From Plotosus lineatus (taxonomy: Eukaryota; Chordata; Actinopteri; Siluriformes; Plotosidae): DNA of 64,000 nt. This document shows positions 11,566 to 22,342 of this stretch, one piece after another; position 1 is the stretch's first letter, and each line of letters starts with the position of its first letter. A model generated the notes under the pieces. It saw nothing but the letters and a program-made list of their open reading frames with translations, was not told the origin of the DNA and did no database searches. A program made the translations under genes and the position numbers. The stretch covers positions 27,023,249 through 27,087,248 of the forward strand of contig CM045735.1 in assembly GCA_024760905.1 (NCBI GenBank), read 5' to 3'.

Positions 11566-12400
11566 AAGTGGAGCCTCAGTACTCGAACTTAATCCGTTCC
11601 AGACGACTGTTTCCGTTTTTCCGATTTGCTCGGATTCCCAATGTGCTTTTCCCATTACAAATAATGTAAATGGTCTTAATCCGTTCCGTCTTCTTTTGAA
11701 CAGAAGTTAAAAGTACCGTAACTCATACCATAGGTCTGCAAATTAAGTGAAAGAATTATTGAATACAGTACACTATGTTATGGTCTGTATTGTGAGAGAC
11801 TCTAACTGCACTGTGGTTTTTATTTTAGTGTGTTATGGTCTCTCATAAAAGAGTTGCACGTTGAAATGCACGTTGGAGAGGGGTGTGGCTGTCACACACG
11901 GGGTGGAGTGCTAAACAAACACACCTGATTCCATTAAATCACGGGCTAAAAAGATTAGCAGCGTTCTTCCCTCTTCCCCATGATCTCTCTGGCTCTCAGC
12001 TCCATGCTCCACCAGTTCCTGCTTTAGTTTGATTTCCGTGTTTCTCCGCATCTCTATTACAGTGACTACGATTTCCCCGTTTCATCTGTGAAAACGGGTG
12101 CGCTTTATTGTTCACAGGGAAGGCACTAGAGCATGGGCACTAGAGCACTCGAAACACGGAAATCAAACTAAAGCGGGAACTGGTGGAGCACATAGCTGAG
12201 AGCCAGAGCGATCACGGGGAAGAGGGACAGTCTTCTATCACCGGGAAAAGCACTGCTAGTCTTTATAGCCCGTGATTAAATGGAATCAGGTGTGTTTGTT
12301 TAGCACTCCACCCCGCGTGTGACAGCCACGCCCCTCTCCATGTTGATTTCACCTAATGCATTAAAGACAAATATGTAAAAACTCATATTTCATAATACTA
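11566..12400. mobile_element. Tigger-like left end with internal foldback
   Basis: The left end (AGTGGAGCCTCAGTACTCG, followed by the AATCCGTTCC motif) after a TA matches the end type seen at 25073, 40890 and 44842. Inside, 11875-12043 and 12152-12339 are inverted copies of one another (arms about 170-190 bp, spacer about 108 bp), each carrying GGAGAGGGGTGTGGCTGTCAC and CTAAACAAACACACCTGATT or their inverses. A single relic of the same block is at 25980-26250. The right end cannot be assigned cleanly because another foldback follows. Confidence 0.6.
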
Positions 12401-12501
12401 CAAATACATTAAGATTAATAATAAATAATAATAATAAAACAAGAGTAAACAAGAGAAATTGTATGGTAAATGTCATATTTCATTATATTCACGTTTATAA
12501 G

Positions 12502-12504
<3 letters not shown>

Positions 12505-12547
<43 letters not shown>

Positions 12548-12559
12548 ATGAGGCACGCG

Positions 12560-12602
<43 letters not shown>
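12505..12602. repeat. Two CA microsatellites
   Basis: Two CA tracts (12505-12541 and 12563-12602) flank an AGTAAAGATGAGGCACGCGC spacer. They are mirrored as GT tracts at 13422-13470 and 13640-13783. Confidence 0.93.
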
Positions 12603-12605
<3 letters not shown>

Positions 12606-13421
12606 GTAGAGACAAGGCGCACACACACACAGACACGGCATGGTGTGATGCCGGGGGTGTGCGTATGACCCTGGGGAACATGCTACATTAGTTGGCAGTG
12701 GCGCTCTCACGTTATGGTGTACGGAAAAAGCACCAAATAAATGATATGAACTGTAGTCCACACTATTTATAGTTGCATGCGGGGTGCTGGGAGAGCGTGC
12801 AATGTTTTTTTTTTTTTCTTTCTATAGGGGGCATCACAGAAAATAATTGTGAAGCACTGCACAAGGTATTCTCGAAGCACGGAGGAATATACGCAGAAGA
12901 ATACGAGGCTAATCGGCCCGGAAAAGCCATTTTCCCAGCAGAGTTCATCTCCACAAAAACTGTTTACAGTGGAAGTGGGAGCTGTTCACTTCGACTGGTG
13001 ATGACGTCGGGAAGTGGAAGGATCTCCTCAACATGCACTTTGTGGAAGAGGAAGATAAACTCCTGGGGGATTGGGTAGGGGTCCGCAAAGCCCTGATGGC
13101 CGATTAGCCTTGTATTCTCCCGCGTGTATTCCTCCGCACTCCAAGAAGGCCTTGTGCAGCGCTTCTCAATTATTTTCTGTGATGCCCCCTATAGGAAAAA
13201 AAAAAACATTTCACACACCCCACACCCCACCCCGCCCAGCGCCCCGCAAGCGACTATAAATAGTGTTTACTGCACTTCATATCATTTGCTCTGTGCTTTA
13301 TCCCTACACCATAGCGCGGCAATGAGAGCGCTACTGCCAACTATAGCATATTCCCCAGGGTCTTACATGCCCCCCTGGCATCACACCGTGCCCCCCACAT
13401 TTTGTGTGTGTGTGTCTTTAT

Positions 13422-13470
<49 letters not shown>
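13422..13470. repeat. GT microsatellite
   Basis: GT dinucleotide run in the right arm of the 12.4-13.6 kb inverted repeat. Confidence 0.93.
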
Positions 13471-13471
<1 letters not shown>

Positions 13472-13639
13472 AGCTTATCAGCGTGAATATGATTAAATAT
13501 GACATTTAATATACAGTTTCTCTTGTTTATTCTTGTTCTATTATTATTTATTATTAATTATTATTAATGTTCATGTACATGTATTATGAGTATGAAATAT
13601 TAATTTGTTACATTTGTGCGTGCGCACCTCGTCTCTCCA

Positions 13640-13717
13640 ATGTGTGTGTGTGTGTGTGTGCCTCGTCTCTACCGTGTGTGTGTGTGTGTGTGTGTGTGTG
13701 TCTGTGTGTGTGTGTTT

Positions 13718-13754
<37 letters not shown>

Positions 13755-13822
13755 TGTGTGTGTGTGTGTGTGTGTGCGTGCATTGTCTCTACCTTATGTG
13801 TGTGTTTGTCTGTGTGTGCGTC
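13640..13822. repeat. Interrupted GT microsatellites
   Basis: Several GT runs separated by CCTCGTCTCTACC-type spacers, mirror images of the CA tract region at 12505-12620. The poly-(Val/Cys) reading frames here are repeat artefacts. Confidence 0.92.
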
Positions 13823-13854
13823 AATTTATCAGTGTGAATATGATTAATTTTAAG

Positions 13855-14070
13855 CTCCATGATGCCACTCAAACACTGTGCATCTTCTCTGGCTAAGTGA
13901 TAGAAAACGCTGCATGTCACTTCTGAAGAAATAAAACTTTCTCCTGAAGAAATGACAGTTTCCTCTTAACTGCTGGATTAAAGTCTTTTTCAATTATTAT
14001 TCCAGTACAGTATCTAAGTTAATGTTTAGAATGTTTGTGTGTCAGATTTTATGGTCTGTAGCATGTTTAA
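13855..14070 (+). mobile_element. Fragment of the 5855-7050 Tigger-like family
   Basis: Blocks such as GATGCCACTCAAAC, TTCTGAAGAAATAAAACTTT and CAATTATTATTCCAGTACAG match the interior of the copies at 5855-7050, 46430-47467 and 47760-48587. Truncated at both sides. Confidence 0.65.
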
Positions 14071-14117
14071 CGAACGATACCAAAAGGATCAACATTATTA
14101 CGCTTCATGTTCTTTTG

Positions 14118-14394
14118 CATTGAACTCTGATGAACTCATTCCTGATCCTATCGATCCTCGTTACTCCCAAAGAGAACCTCAACATTTTCATCTCTGCTAC
14201 CTCTAGCTCTGCTTCCTATCTTTTCACCCGGGGACACTGTTTCTAAACCATACACCATCGCTGGCCTCAACACCGTCTTGTACACTTTTTCTTTCATTCT
14301 TGCCGATACCTTCCTATCACACATCACACCGGACACTTTTCTCCAACCATTCCAACCTGTGTGCACACAATTCTTCACCTCTTTTCCACACTCT
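14118..14394 (-). mobile_element. RTE LINE fragment
   Basis: Antisense of the RTE C-terminal coding region. It corresponds to about 44100-44370 of the full copy and is similar to 29350-29600. It joins abruptly to a Rex1-like fragment at about 14395. Confidence 0.8.
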
Positions 14395-15540
14395 GATAAA
14401 CAGTAGAATGTAAATATGATGCAAAATGTAACTGTACAATAGTAGATGTTGTTGCTAAATGGAGGAGTTGTACAATTTAATGGCAACAAGTAGAAATGAT
14501 GTCCTATGTTGTTCAGTGACTCAGTCCGGTGGTATCAGTCACTGAACGTGCTGTTGTGACTGATCAGGAGGGTGTGAAGCGGGTGGGAAGTATTGTTCAA
14601 TATTGTCTGTATTTTGGATAACATTTGCTGCTCCAACATTATGAAAGTCTAGTTTTATCCCCACAATGTTAGCCTTGCAGAGCAGTTTTTTCAGTCTGTT
14701 GTAGTCTGCAACCCACACCCTGCTGCTCCAGCATGCAACAGCATATAGGATAGCGCTGGCCACAACAGAGTCATAGAACATCCTAAGTATTCTCCGAAAG
14801 ATGTTAACTGACCTTAAACTCCTTAAAAAATACAGATTACTCCAAGGTATGTGTAATCCTCAACAATTTCCACAGTGACACCCTGAATGGAAACAAGGGT
14901 TGTTGGTGTTTTGGATCTCCCAAAATTCATTATCAGCTCCTTGGTCTTTGTCACACTAAGCTGCAGATGATTCTACTCCACACCATGTGACAAAGGAATC
15001 CACAACAGCCCGATATTTTGTCTCCTCAACTCCCCACTGATATATCCGACTACAGCAGAGTCATCACAAAAGTTCTGAAGATGGCCAGAATCTGTGCAGT
15101 AGTTGATCTGTTGTGTACAGGGTGAAGAGGAGAGAATACGGTCCTTTGTAGTGATCTGGTGTTGCTGACCACTGTGTCCGACACTCAGTACTGCAGTACA
15201 TATACTGTGGTCAGATAGTTCACAATCCAGGACACAAGAAAGGCATCCACTTGCATCAGTGTCAGCTTCTCACCAGTAGGTTTAGACTAATGTTGTTGCA
15301 TGAACTGGTAATGTCAAAAACCATGACCCTCACAGTGCTCGCCAGCTGGTACAGGTGAGTGTAGACACGATTCAGCAGGTAATGATGTCATCGATGCGTG
15401 TAGTCAAATAAAATGTAAATAGAACGCAGGCTAATTTCCACTGAGCATAAAGGTTTCCCTATCACACAGCCACAATCAATCAGGGAGGGTGAAGGAAACT
15501 TCCTGAAGAAGAAAGTGCTTCCTTCTATTGATGTAATGAT
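14395..15540 (-). mobile_element. Rex1-like LINE fragment
   Basis: On the minus strand, 14781 to 14539 reads MFYDSVVASAILYAVACWSS and on through RLKKLLCKANIVG, the C-terminal domain typical of Rex1 ORF2. Further upstream (higher coordinates), broken frames include TKELIMNFGRSKTPTT and VEIVEDYTYLGVI, the segment just after the reverse-transcriptase core. Multiple stops and shifts interrupt it. There is no 5' end and the 3' end abuts an RTE piece. Confidence 0.7.
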
Positions 15541-16012
15541 CGACTGGCATTGCTTATAAGTCATATTGAAGACAACATATAATATGCTATTGCTTTTTCA
15601 TCAAAAGCTCTGCCAGTTATCCGTGAAAGGTTCCTGGCCAAGGATGGCTGTGTGCATCACTTGAAATTCTTGGTCATAGAGTGAACATTTTCCCATTGCA
15701 TCATTTGGAAGCAGAGTTGACTTCAGTTTGAACTTACAGACAGAGGGCATAATTAAACACTAAGAGCAGTATGTATGCAGCTATAAAGTGGATAACAGAA
15801 TGGGTGAGGATGGGTTATTACATATGCAGAAAATCATCGGAATAAAACTGTTGCTGAAAATTGTCTTTTTACTCTAATCTGACAAGATTACAATACTTGT
15901 CTCTTTACCAACTGTAAGATGTAAACGCATCTGTATCTGTGCTATACCTTGATTTACATGCAATGCGCACATACCTACAGCCACTCACACACTATTAAAA
16001 GACAAAGCTCAC
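15541..16012. other. Intron 2 sequence, nothing recognised
   Basis: I see no repeat family or exon until the splice donor of the exon at 16013-16128. Confidence 0.4.
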
Positions 16013-16128
16013 CTGATCTGCTTTGCATAGTTGAGTTCAATCTCAGATCGCTCTTTGACAAATTTAGTGTAGCGTTCCACAAAATCTATACCCCACTGGG
16101 TGTGCTTCTCCAAATTATCAAACTGATC
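16013..16128 (-). CDS. fnbp1: fnbp1-like F-BAR exon (first visible exon)
   Basis: This 116-bp minus-strand exon lies between a TTTCTTTCTAG acceptor and a GTGAGC donor. It gives 38 codons plus two bases, beginning [20 protein letters not shown] and ending in NYAKQI with a split Arg. This is the first long helix of the F-BAR domain in the FNBP1/Toca family. In this family the preceding exon encodes only MSWGTELW and ends in phase 0, which fits this exon starting on a codon boundary. No such first exon is visible upstream (higher coordinates) to base 64000, so intron 1 should exceed 47 kb. The intron between this exon and 3306-3362 is 12.65 kb and consists almost entirely of transposon debris. 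Confidence 0.9.
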
Positions 16129-16618
16129 CTAGAAAGAAAAGATAAGACAAATAAAGAATATTAAAGGAAATAAACAAACAAATGCATGCATAAATGAACT
16201 TGCCACCCAAGTAAGTACATTATGGTGCATACTGGTTCAGTCTTTATGAACTTTCCTCAGTTGGCATTGGTGTTAATAGCAGCAGTAGTAGGTTGGTGTT
16301 ATTGCAGTTTAGCCACAGACACCCCATCTACACTTTAAGCGTCTGACACTTATTGCACATTTTCTTTGGCCACATGCTTTATAATTAGCATTAACACTCA
16401 ATTAACCTTATGTACACCAGTTGTCAGCGGATGAACCCCAAATACATTACAGAACATAAGATCACCTACTATTCCTTAGAAGATGGTTATCAAATGCATC
16501 CTTAGGATTAAGGAATAAAAGATTAGTACCCATATTTTATTGTTGCTATAATCATTTTATTGAGCAAATAGATTTGCTTATTTTCAAAAGATAAAGGCAT
16601 GCCTATAGTATGTAAATA

Positions 16619-18063
16619 CGGTAGAACCTTGACTTACAAAATTAATCTGTTCTGAGGGCAAGCTCATAACTCAAAATGTTCGTTAGATAAAACAAATATT
16701 CTCATAGGAGATAATAGAAAACCAATTAATCTATACCAACCAACTCCCAAACTCATATAACCTGAAACATGCATGTATATTTAACCTAATATGTTAACAT
16801 ATGTGGGCAGTGGTGGTCTAGTGGTATAGGGCGCTGGATCGCTGATCCGAAGGTTGGGGGTTCGAGTCCCACTCTCCACAAGGTTGTCACTGTCCACCCC
16901 AGTGCAGCTAACTGGGTTATCAAAGGCGGGCCATGTCTCTCACTGTCTATGGTGTGAGGCATGTAAAAGAACCATTGCTGACTTTCGTAAAGAGTAGGCT
17001 GCAAAGTCGTCAGCGTGTTTCTGTCCCTTGCTAAAAAGGGTTGTGACAGGAAGGGCATCCGACGTAAAAACCTCTGCCAAATCAAACGTGCGAATCAGAT
17101 GATTCGCTGTGGCGACTCCCGATTAAAAAAAAAAGGGGAAAGGCCGAAAGGAAGACATGTTAACATGTAAAAACAATAAATATTTCATCATAATAATACA
17201 TGTACATTAACATTACTAACAATTAATAATAAATAATAATAAAACAAGAATAAAAAATGTCAACTAACCCTTCTGATCAGAGGAATAAGAGGATAATTTT
17301 ATGCATGTGCATGCTACAAATGCCAGCGGGGAAAGGCTCGTGGTGAGCTCCTACAAGGCTAGTGCTTCTCAAATAGTACGGCACGCCCCCTGGGGAACAC
17401 CATAGGGAACACAGTGAGCGCGCCACTGCCACCTACTGTAGAGAATGCACAATTACAATTTCTCCGGTAGCATTTGTAGCGTGCACATGCACAAAATTTT
17501 CCTCCTCATCCTGTACGCACCATCCTCATGCCTGCCCACGTGACATCTTTCGCGCAGCTGATGATCGGAAGGGTTAGTTGACTTATTGCTTATTCTGTTT
17601 TATTATTATTTATTATTAATTATTATTCATGTTAATGTACATCTATTATGATGAAATATTTATTGTTTTTACATGTTTATCTTTAATATATTAGTTCATA
17701 TATAAGTGTTTGTGGCAGGGTATATGAGTTTGGGAGTGGTTGGAATGGATTAATTAGTTTTCTTTAATTTCCTATGGGAATAATTGTCAAGGGGGCGTGA
17801 ATTGTTTTTTTTTTTTTTTTTTTTTTTGGGGGTTTCCTCCTATAGGGAGCGTCACAGAAAATAATTGAGAAGCACTGCACAAGGTGTTCTCTGAGCGTGG
17901 AGGAATACAGAATTTGAGGTTAATCGGTCCAGAAAAGCCATTTCCCCAGCAGGACTCATAAATCAAAAATTTGCTCGTTCGTTTGGGCAGATTTTTAGTG
18001 GGATCAAAGCTCGTATCACGGAAAATTCGTTATTAAAGACCCTCGTAAGTCAAAGTGCCACTA
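16619..18063. mobile_element. Palindromic Tigger-like element hosting a SINE
   Basis: The left end CGGTAGAACCTTGACTTAC and right end GTAAGTCAAAGTGCCACTA are inverted, with flanking TA at 16617-16618 and 18064-18065. Much of the left half (about 16680-17340) is inverted relative to about 17450-17800, giving a foldback with a short centre. A hAT-like subelement, TAGTGCTTCTCAA at about 17352 to GAGAAGCACTG at about 17878, lies within it, with a partial 8-bp direct repeat (ACAAGG core). A SINE sits at 16801-17156. It shares sequence with the elements at 12.4-13.6 kb and 40890-44842. Confidence 0.6.
16801..17156 (+). mobile_element. tRNA-derived SINE with RTE-type tail
   Basis: The head GGGCAGTGGTGGTCTAGTGG holds an A-box-like motif and GGTTCGAGTCCC (about 16859-16870) is a B box, as in a tRNA-derived Pol III promoter. 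The core (GCAGCTAACTGGGTTATCAA) is shared with other SINEs here. The segment GGAAGGGCATCCGACGTAAA matches the 5' UTR of the RTE element at 41527, and GATGATTCGCTGTGGCGACT matches that element's 3' end. The target duplication ATGTTAACAT is exact (16791-16800, 17157-17166). It is likely mobilised in trans by RTE reverse transcriptase (inference). Confidence 0.9.
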
Positions 18064-18065
18064 TA

Positions 18066-18629
18066 TAATGAATAGGATGGGGCAAAGTGACTTAATAGCT
18101 GCACTGTAGTGCAAGTTATTTATTTATGGCCATATACCATCAACCATGATGTCTAAAAACAAAATTCGTACAACCCCTGGATTCCTTAAATTCATCTGTA
18201 ACAAAAAAAAAAAATTCAAGAATGCTGTAGTGTAGACCTCTTCAACCTGTTAAACTCTTGTGAAATACTCACAATCGACATATATAGCAAGCACACGCTA
18301 CTTTTTTTCTCTACAAAAAAAGTGTAAAATTATTTGAAATAATATGAGACTAAAATTTATCTGAAATATTTTGGAATCTGCAAAATGTAGCAGGTACAGG
18401 TATTACAATGGGGAGCAGGCTAAGTTAAAGTAAAAGCTAAACTTCTATCGGCTTCATTTAGCCTTGCATTTTTAATTTGTGTTTTGTCAAATGGACCATA
18501 CTATGCAACTGATCAACTTTAGGCTAATTATGCTTACCAGCGTTTCACGCATGATAGTCGACAATGCGATTTTTCTATGATTTTTCCAAAATGTGCTATT
18601 TGCTTACTCTCTTTGTTCACAACACAACA
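18066..18629. other. Intron 1 sequence, nothing recognised
   Basis: Short A and T runs only. Confidence 0.4.
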
Positions 18630-19660
18630 CAAGTGGTCCCCAAACTATACGGCCTGCCTTCACATTTGGCCCAGCCCCCTAAACAATACCAGAGATGCAT
18701 TATGATTTTTTTTTTTCAGTCTGGCCACGCGATCAAGTCTAGTACACGCATAGAGCGTCACATTCTATTCCACCCTTCTGCAGTCTGTGCCCATCTAACA
18801 ACCCCCACCCACCCACCCACCCAGGAAAAAATCGTAGACTCACCACTGTCAAACACAACGGAATAATGACGAAAAGGTTAGGTAAGTGAAAAATTGACTC
18901 AGAATGCAGGGTATTTAACCTGCAGTGGACAAACGATTGTTTTTTTTGTTCAATGCAGAGAAAAGGCTGTTTGTCTCATCTGTCAAGAGGCGGTGGCTGT
19001 ATTCAAAGGATACAATCTGCGCCGACACTATGAATCCTGTCACAAAGACAAGTATGATAGCTTGCAAGGCCAAATGCGAGCAGACAAACTCTCAGAGCTA
19101 AAAAGTGGACTGTTAGCTCAGCAAAATACATTTGTACACCAAGCTCAGCTGAACCAGTCATCCGTCCGGGCCAGCTTTCAGGTTGCACAAATGACAGCAA
19201 GCAGCAGTATCCTTTCACTGATGGAGAGTTTGTCAAGAAATGTTTGAATGCTGTTGTGGAGGAGGTGTGTCCCGAGAAGAAAGATGTCTTTAATACCGTG
19301 ACTCTGTCGGCAAGTACAATCACCAGATGCATTGAAGGTGAACTTTTACCTGTTAAGATTGTACATGGCTCAACAGAAAGTTAATGTTCCATGGACTTTT
19401 TTCTGTAACGAACCCAGAGAGGGTTATTTAATTTTATTTATTTCATTAATAGTGTTATTATTTATTTCCTGACTTTTTTCTGTGAAGTTCTCAGAAAAGA
19501 TTATTAATAATTGGTAATAGGTGACTTTCTGGAAAACAATAAATGCTTACATTTAGGCACCCCTGCGATTGTCACAATTTTTCAGTTACAACTGACTCCG
19601 GCCTTTCATCAGAGAAGGGAAATGTTATGTGGCCCTCACCTGAGGGGTTTGAGGACCCCT
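18630..19660 (+). mobile_element. hAT (Charlie-type) element, internally deleted
   Basis: The left end CAAGTGGTCCCCAAACTATA and right end TTGAGGACCCCT are imperfect inverses of the hAT type, followed inward by GGCC-rich subterminal motifs (CACATTTGGCCC and ATGTGGCCCTC). It carries only the N-terminal part of a transposase. No convincing 8-bp target duplication was found, so the ends are approximate. Confidence 0.65.
18940..19345 (+). pseudogene. hAT transposase N-terminal (BED-type finger) fragment
   Basis: The frame contains CLICQEAVAVFKGYNLRRHY and ESCHKDKY, a Cys-x2-Cys ... His-x4-His BED-like finger, then SLQGQMRADKLSELKSGL. Near 19200 the frame shifts and continues as YPFTDGEFVKKCLNAVVEEV and CPEKKDVF. 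This matches the order in GTF2IRD2/Charlie-like hAT proteins (family knowledge). Everything after about 19345 is deleted. It complements the central fragment at 10735-11165. Confidence 0.78.
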
Positions 19661-20144
19661 ACATAACAAGGTCATTCCATGATAAATCAACAAATTTTCA
19701 AGTCCCCACCCAATACTTAAATAAATATACTGCCTCAATGCAGCTTTTGCATTTTCATACACAGACATGTTATAAATAATAGCCTCATTGCACAATAAAG
19801 AGGCACTAGAAGAAAAATTTGCTGCAAGAACGAATTGTCAGAAGGAAGCCATTATGATGCCAGTATCACAAAGCAGCCTCTTTCAGTACACTAAACAGCA
19901 CTGATACAAGCCTCAATAATTCTGGAGCATCATTATTTAGAGTGATTAATTTGAACTTCATCACCACAACCATAAGCACTACATTTGGAGAGTCCTTATG
20001 ATGAAAAGTACAAAAGTACTGTACTGTGAAATGATCAGCTGGATTGCTGATGTTTTGAGGATATATGAACTACAACAGCACAAGGAACTTGGTCAGAATT
20101 GATGGCAAGCGATCATGTTATAAAAAACATATTTCCACTATATA

Positions 20145-20290
20145 GTGTAGCTGGCAGCACGGTGGCGTTTTGGTAAGACATATTATTAGGAGCTGTCCAG
20201 GGTGCATTCTGTCCTTGCCCCAGGGGACACCAGTCTCCCCGTGATCCTAATTAAAATTAAGCAGAATAGAAAATGAATGAATGAATGGTT
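20145..20290 (+). mobile_element. Short SINE relic with L2-type tail
   Basis: It starts GGCAGCACGGTGGCG, the tRNA-like head common in fish SINEs, and ends in CTCCCCGTGATCCTAATT followed by GAATGAATGAATG. The middle is largely deleted. Confidence 0.55.
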
Positions 20291-20344
20291 AGTCTAGTGC
20301 ATGTCATAATGTCATGTTTATAACATGAACAATGGCTCTGGGCA

Positions 20345-20545
20345 ATGAGTATGATGGAGGCTGGGTTGAGCTACAGTGAGGTAGCGAAGCTTATTGGCTG
20401 TCGACAACCCTACATCAGAAACTTAATGGACTGCCACAAAATGACAGGGTCAGTTGACAACAGGCCACGTTCAGGGAGAGAGGGGCCGATGACTCCCGAG
20501 CAGGACTGCTATATCATTGTAAATCACCACCCATGCCATCGCAAA
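20345..20545 (+). pseudogene. Tc1/mariner transposase helix-turn-helix fragment
   Basis: The frame MSMMEAGLSYSEVAKLIGCR, then NRPRSGREGPMTPEQDCYI, has the order of the N-terminal paired-like DNA-binding domain of Tc1-type transposases (helix-turn-helix, then a GRP-type linker). After about 20545 similarity stops. It is a different family from the Tc1 copies at 7745 and 23659. Confidence 0.6.
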
Positions 20546-20779
20546 AAGAGGTCATACCCCATACTGACTATTGTCATTTCATTTTGGCAGGTGTCATTTT
20601 GTTTTGTTGTTGTTGATGTGCATAATTTATTCTTGACACTTTTGTTTGTTATTTTTTTTCAAGCCAACATGTTAAATAAGCTATCCATATTTCAAAATCC
20701 AGTTCTGGCGACCTGAACAAAACTCTTCAAATTAAGTTCTCAAAATTTTTAATGGGTGTTAATGTTATGTTTGAACATA

Positions 20780-21215
20780 CTGGTCCTTCTAAAAAAAAAT
20801 TAGCATATTGGGATAAAGTTCATTATTTTCTGTAATGTACTGATAAACATTAGACTTTCATATATTTTAGATTCATTACACACAACTGAAATAGTCCAAG
20901 CCTTTTATTGTTTTAATATTGATAATTTTGGCAAAAAAGTAAAGAAAAACCAAAAATCCCTATCTCAAAAAATTAGCATATTAAAAGTCAACCTTCAAAT
21001 AATTATGTTCAGTTATGCACTCAATACTTGGTCGGGAATCCTTTTGCAGAAATGACTGCTTCAATGCGGCGTGGCATGGAGGCAATCAGCCTGTGGCACT
21101 GCTGAGGTGTTATGGAGGCCCAGGATGCTTCGATAGCGGCCTTAAGCTCATCCCCAGTGTTGGCTCTGGTGTCTTTCAACTTTATCTTCTCAGTATCCCA
21201 CAGAAGATAAAAGAT
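20780..21215 (-). mobile_element. Tc1-like element, 3' end only
   Basis: CTGGTCCTTCT plus AAAAATTAGCATATTGGGAT after a TA at 20778-20779 is the same terminus as the left end at 23659. On the minus strand 21215 to 21023 encodes the transposase C-terminus (LKAAIEASWASITPQQCHRL, ending AKGFPTKY and a stop). The rest of the transposase is gone. Confidence 0.75.
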
Positions 21216-21388
21216 AAACTTGGCAGTTTACACTCGCGACTTTACAAAATGCCATTTTCAGCCACCAGTACCTCAAAACCTATTCAACAGAATCACTTGC
21301 AATTTTGCACATTAAGGCTTGACTACCTAGTCTGTGTATATTAATAATATCAATATTTTTGAATTTCTTTATTGAGATACGAATGGAT

Positions 21389-21840
21389 TTTCTTCTTTTC
21401 CTTTCGGCTGTTTCCTTCAGGGGTCGCCACAGCAAATGATCTGCCTCCATCTCACCCTATTCTCTGCATCTTCTACTCTTACTTCAACTACCTTCATGTC
21501 CGCCTTCACCACATCCATAAATCTTCTCTTTGGTCTTATTCTGGGCCTTCTGCCTGGTAGTTCCAACCTCAGCATCCTACTACCAATATACTCACTATCC
21601 CTCCTCTGTACATGTCCAAACCATCTCAATCTAGCCTCTCTGACTTTGTCTCCAAAACATCTAACATGTGCTGTCCCTCTGATGTACTGATTCCTGTACA
21701 TCTCCCTTGTTCTTAAAAATGGGCACAAGCACACTTCTCCTCCATTCCTCCGGCATCTGCTCACTTTCTAAGACCTTGTTGAATATTCTTGTCAGAAAAT
21801 CTACTGCTACCGCCCCTAGACACTTCCATACCTCCACCGG
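21389..21840 (-). mobile_element. RTE copy with internal deletion and TSD
   Basis: The minus strand begins in reverse-transcriptase sequence (corresponding to about 43270-43410 of the full copy), jumps at about 21693 to the C-terminal and 3' UTR region (about 44390-44690), and ends in the GCTGTGGCGACCCCTGAAGG tail and the antisense AAGAAGAA terminus. A 19-bp target duplication with one mismatch (TATTGAGATACGAA core; 21370-21388, 21841-21859) flanks it, so the deletion predates or accompanied integration. Confidence 0.85.
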
Positions 21841-22067
21841 TATTGAGATACGAAAGGATAAAAACTGACAATTGGCAAATGAGGGTGAGGTTCTGTGGTC
21901 AATATCTGCATGTGGGATAACCTGAAGCTAAACTCAATCTCAACAAAAGCCATGTGAAAGTTCAGCCTTTACTTTAATAAATGACACCAGGCAAAACTGG
22001 CTTCCTTGATTCCCTCAGTAATAAAACACAAGTTGAAATTTGCATAATTTGTCACTTGCATCTAAAG

Positions 22068-22342
22068 CAGGGGTGTCAAACTCGTGCCAGAAAGGGCCAT
22101 GTGGCTGCAGGTTTTTGTTTCAACCAAGCAGCAGCACACCTGACTTTGCTCATTTAATCAACTGAGTTGAGTGTTCAGGCAGTTGATTGGCCAGTCTCTG
22201 TACAGAGCACACAGATTGACCAATCAGTGGCCTGAAGACTCAGATGAGTTGATTAAATGAGCAAAGTCAGGTGTGCTGCTGCTTGGTTGAAACAAAAACC
22301 TGCAGCCACATGGCCCTTTCTGGCACGAGTTTGACACCCCTG
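22068..22342. mobile_element. hAT MITE, 275 bp foldback
   Basis: The ends CAGGGGTGTCAAACTCGTGC and its exact inverse are flanked by the perfect 8-bp duplication ATCTAAAG (22060-22067, 22343-22350), diagnostic of hAT. About 115 bp at each end are inverted copies, so the whole element can fold on itself. A degraded relative is at 45806-46000. Confidence 0.92.

Larger units (their letters stand above)
12415..13570. repeat. Large inverted repeat with CA/GT tracts in its arms
   Basis: Sequence from 12415 to about 12970 reappears inverted from about 13086 to 13570. The ATAATAAATAATAATA block, the GTTTCTCTTGTTTA-type block, the CA/GT microsatellite, the GCGCTACTGCC block, the GACTATAAATAGT block and the AAAATAATTG...AAGCACTG block follow in mirror order. 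The arms have diverged by point changes and repeat length. A third, partial GT-rich arm continues at 13590-13860. These are the parts also found in the elements at 16619-18063 and 40890-44842. Confidence 0.65.

Noticed and set aside
13567..13896. Open frames of poly Val/Cys or His/Thr (also at 951-1163, 12415-12691, 46076-46425, 55048-55554, 61361-61672)
   Set aside because: They are translations of CA/GT, GA/CT and TA microsatellites, open in several frames at once, with no family motif.
16801..16880. Possible functional tRNA gene from A- and B-box motifs
   Set aside because: The head belongs to a repeated SINE with target-site duplication. It lacks a convincing cloverleaf, and equivalents occur at many places in the window. 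The same applies to the other SINE heads.
16786..17085. 99-codon minus-strand frame, also 124 codons at 27761-28135 and 94 at 40600-40884
   Set aside because: The same protein-like string recurs because all are translations of the RTE-tail SINE; no evidence for a real protein.
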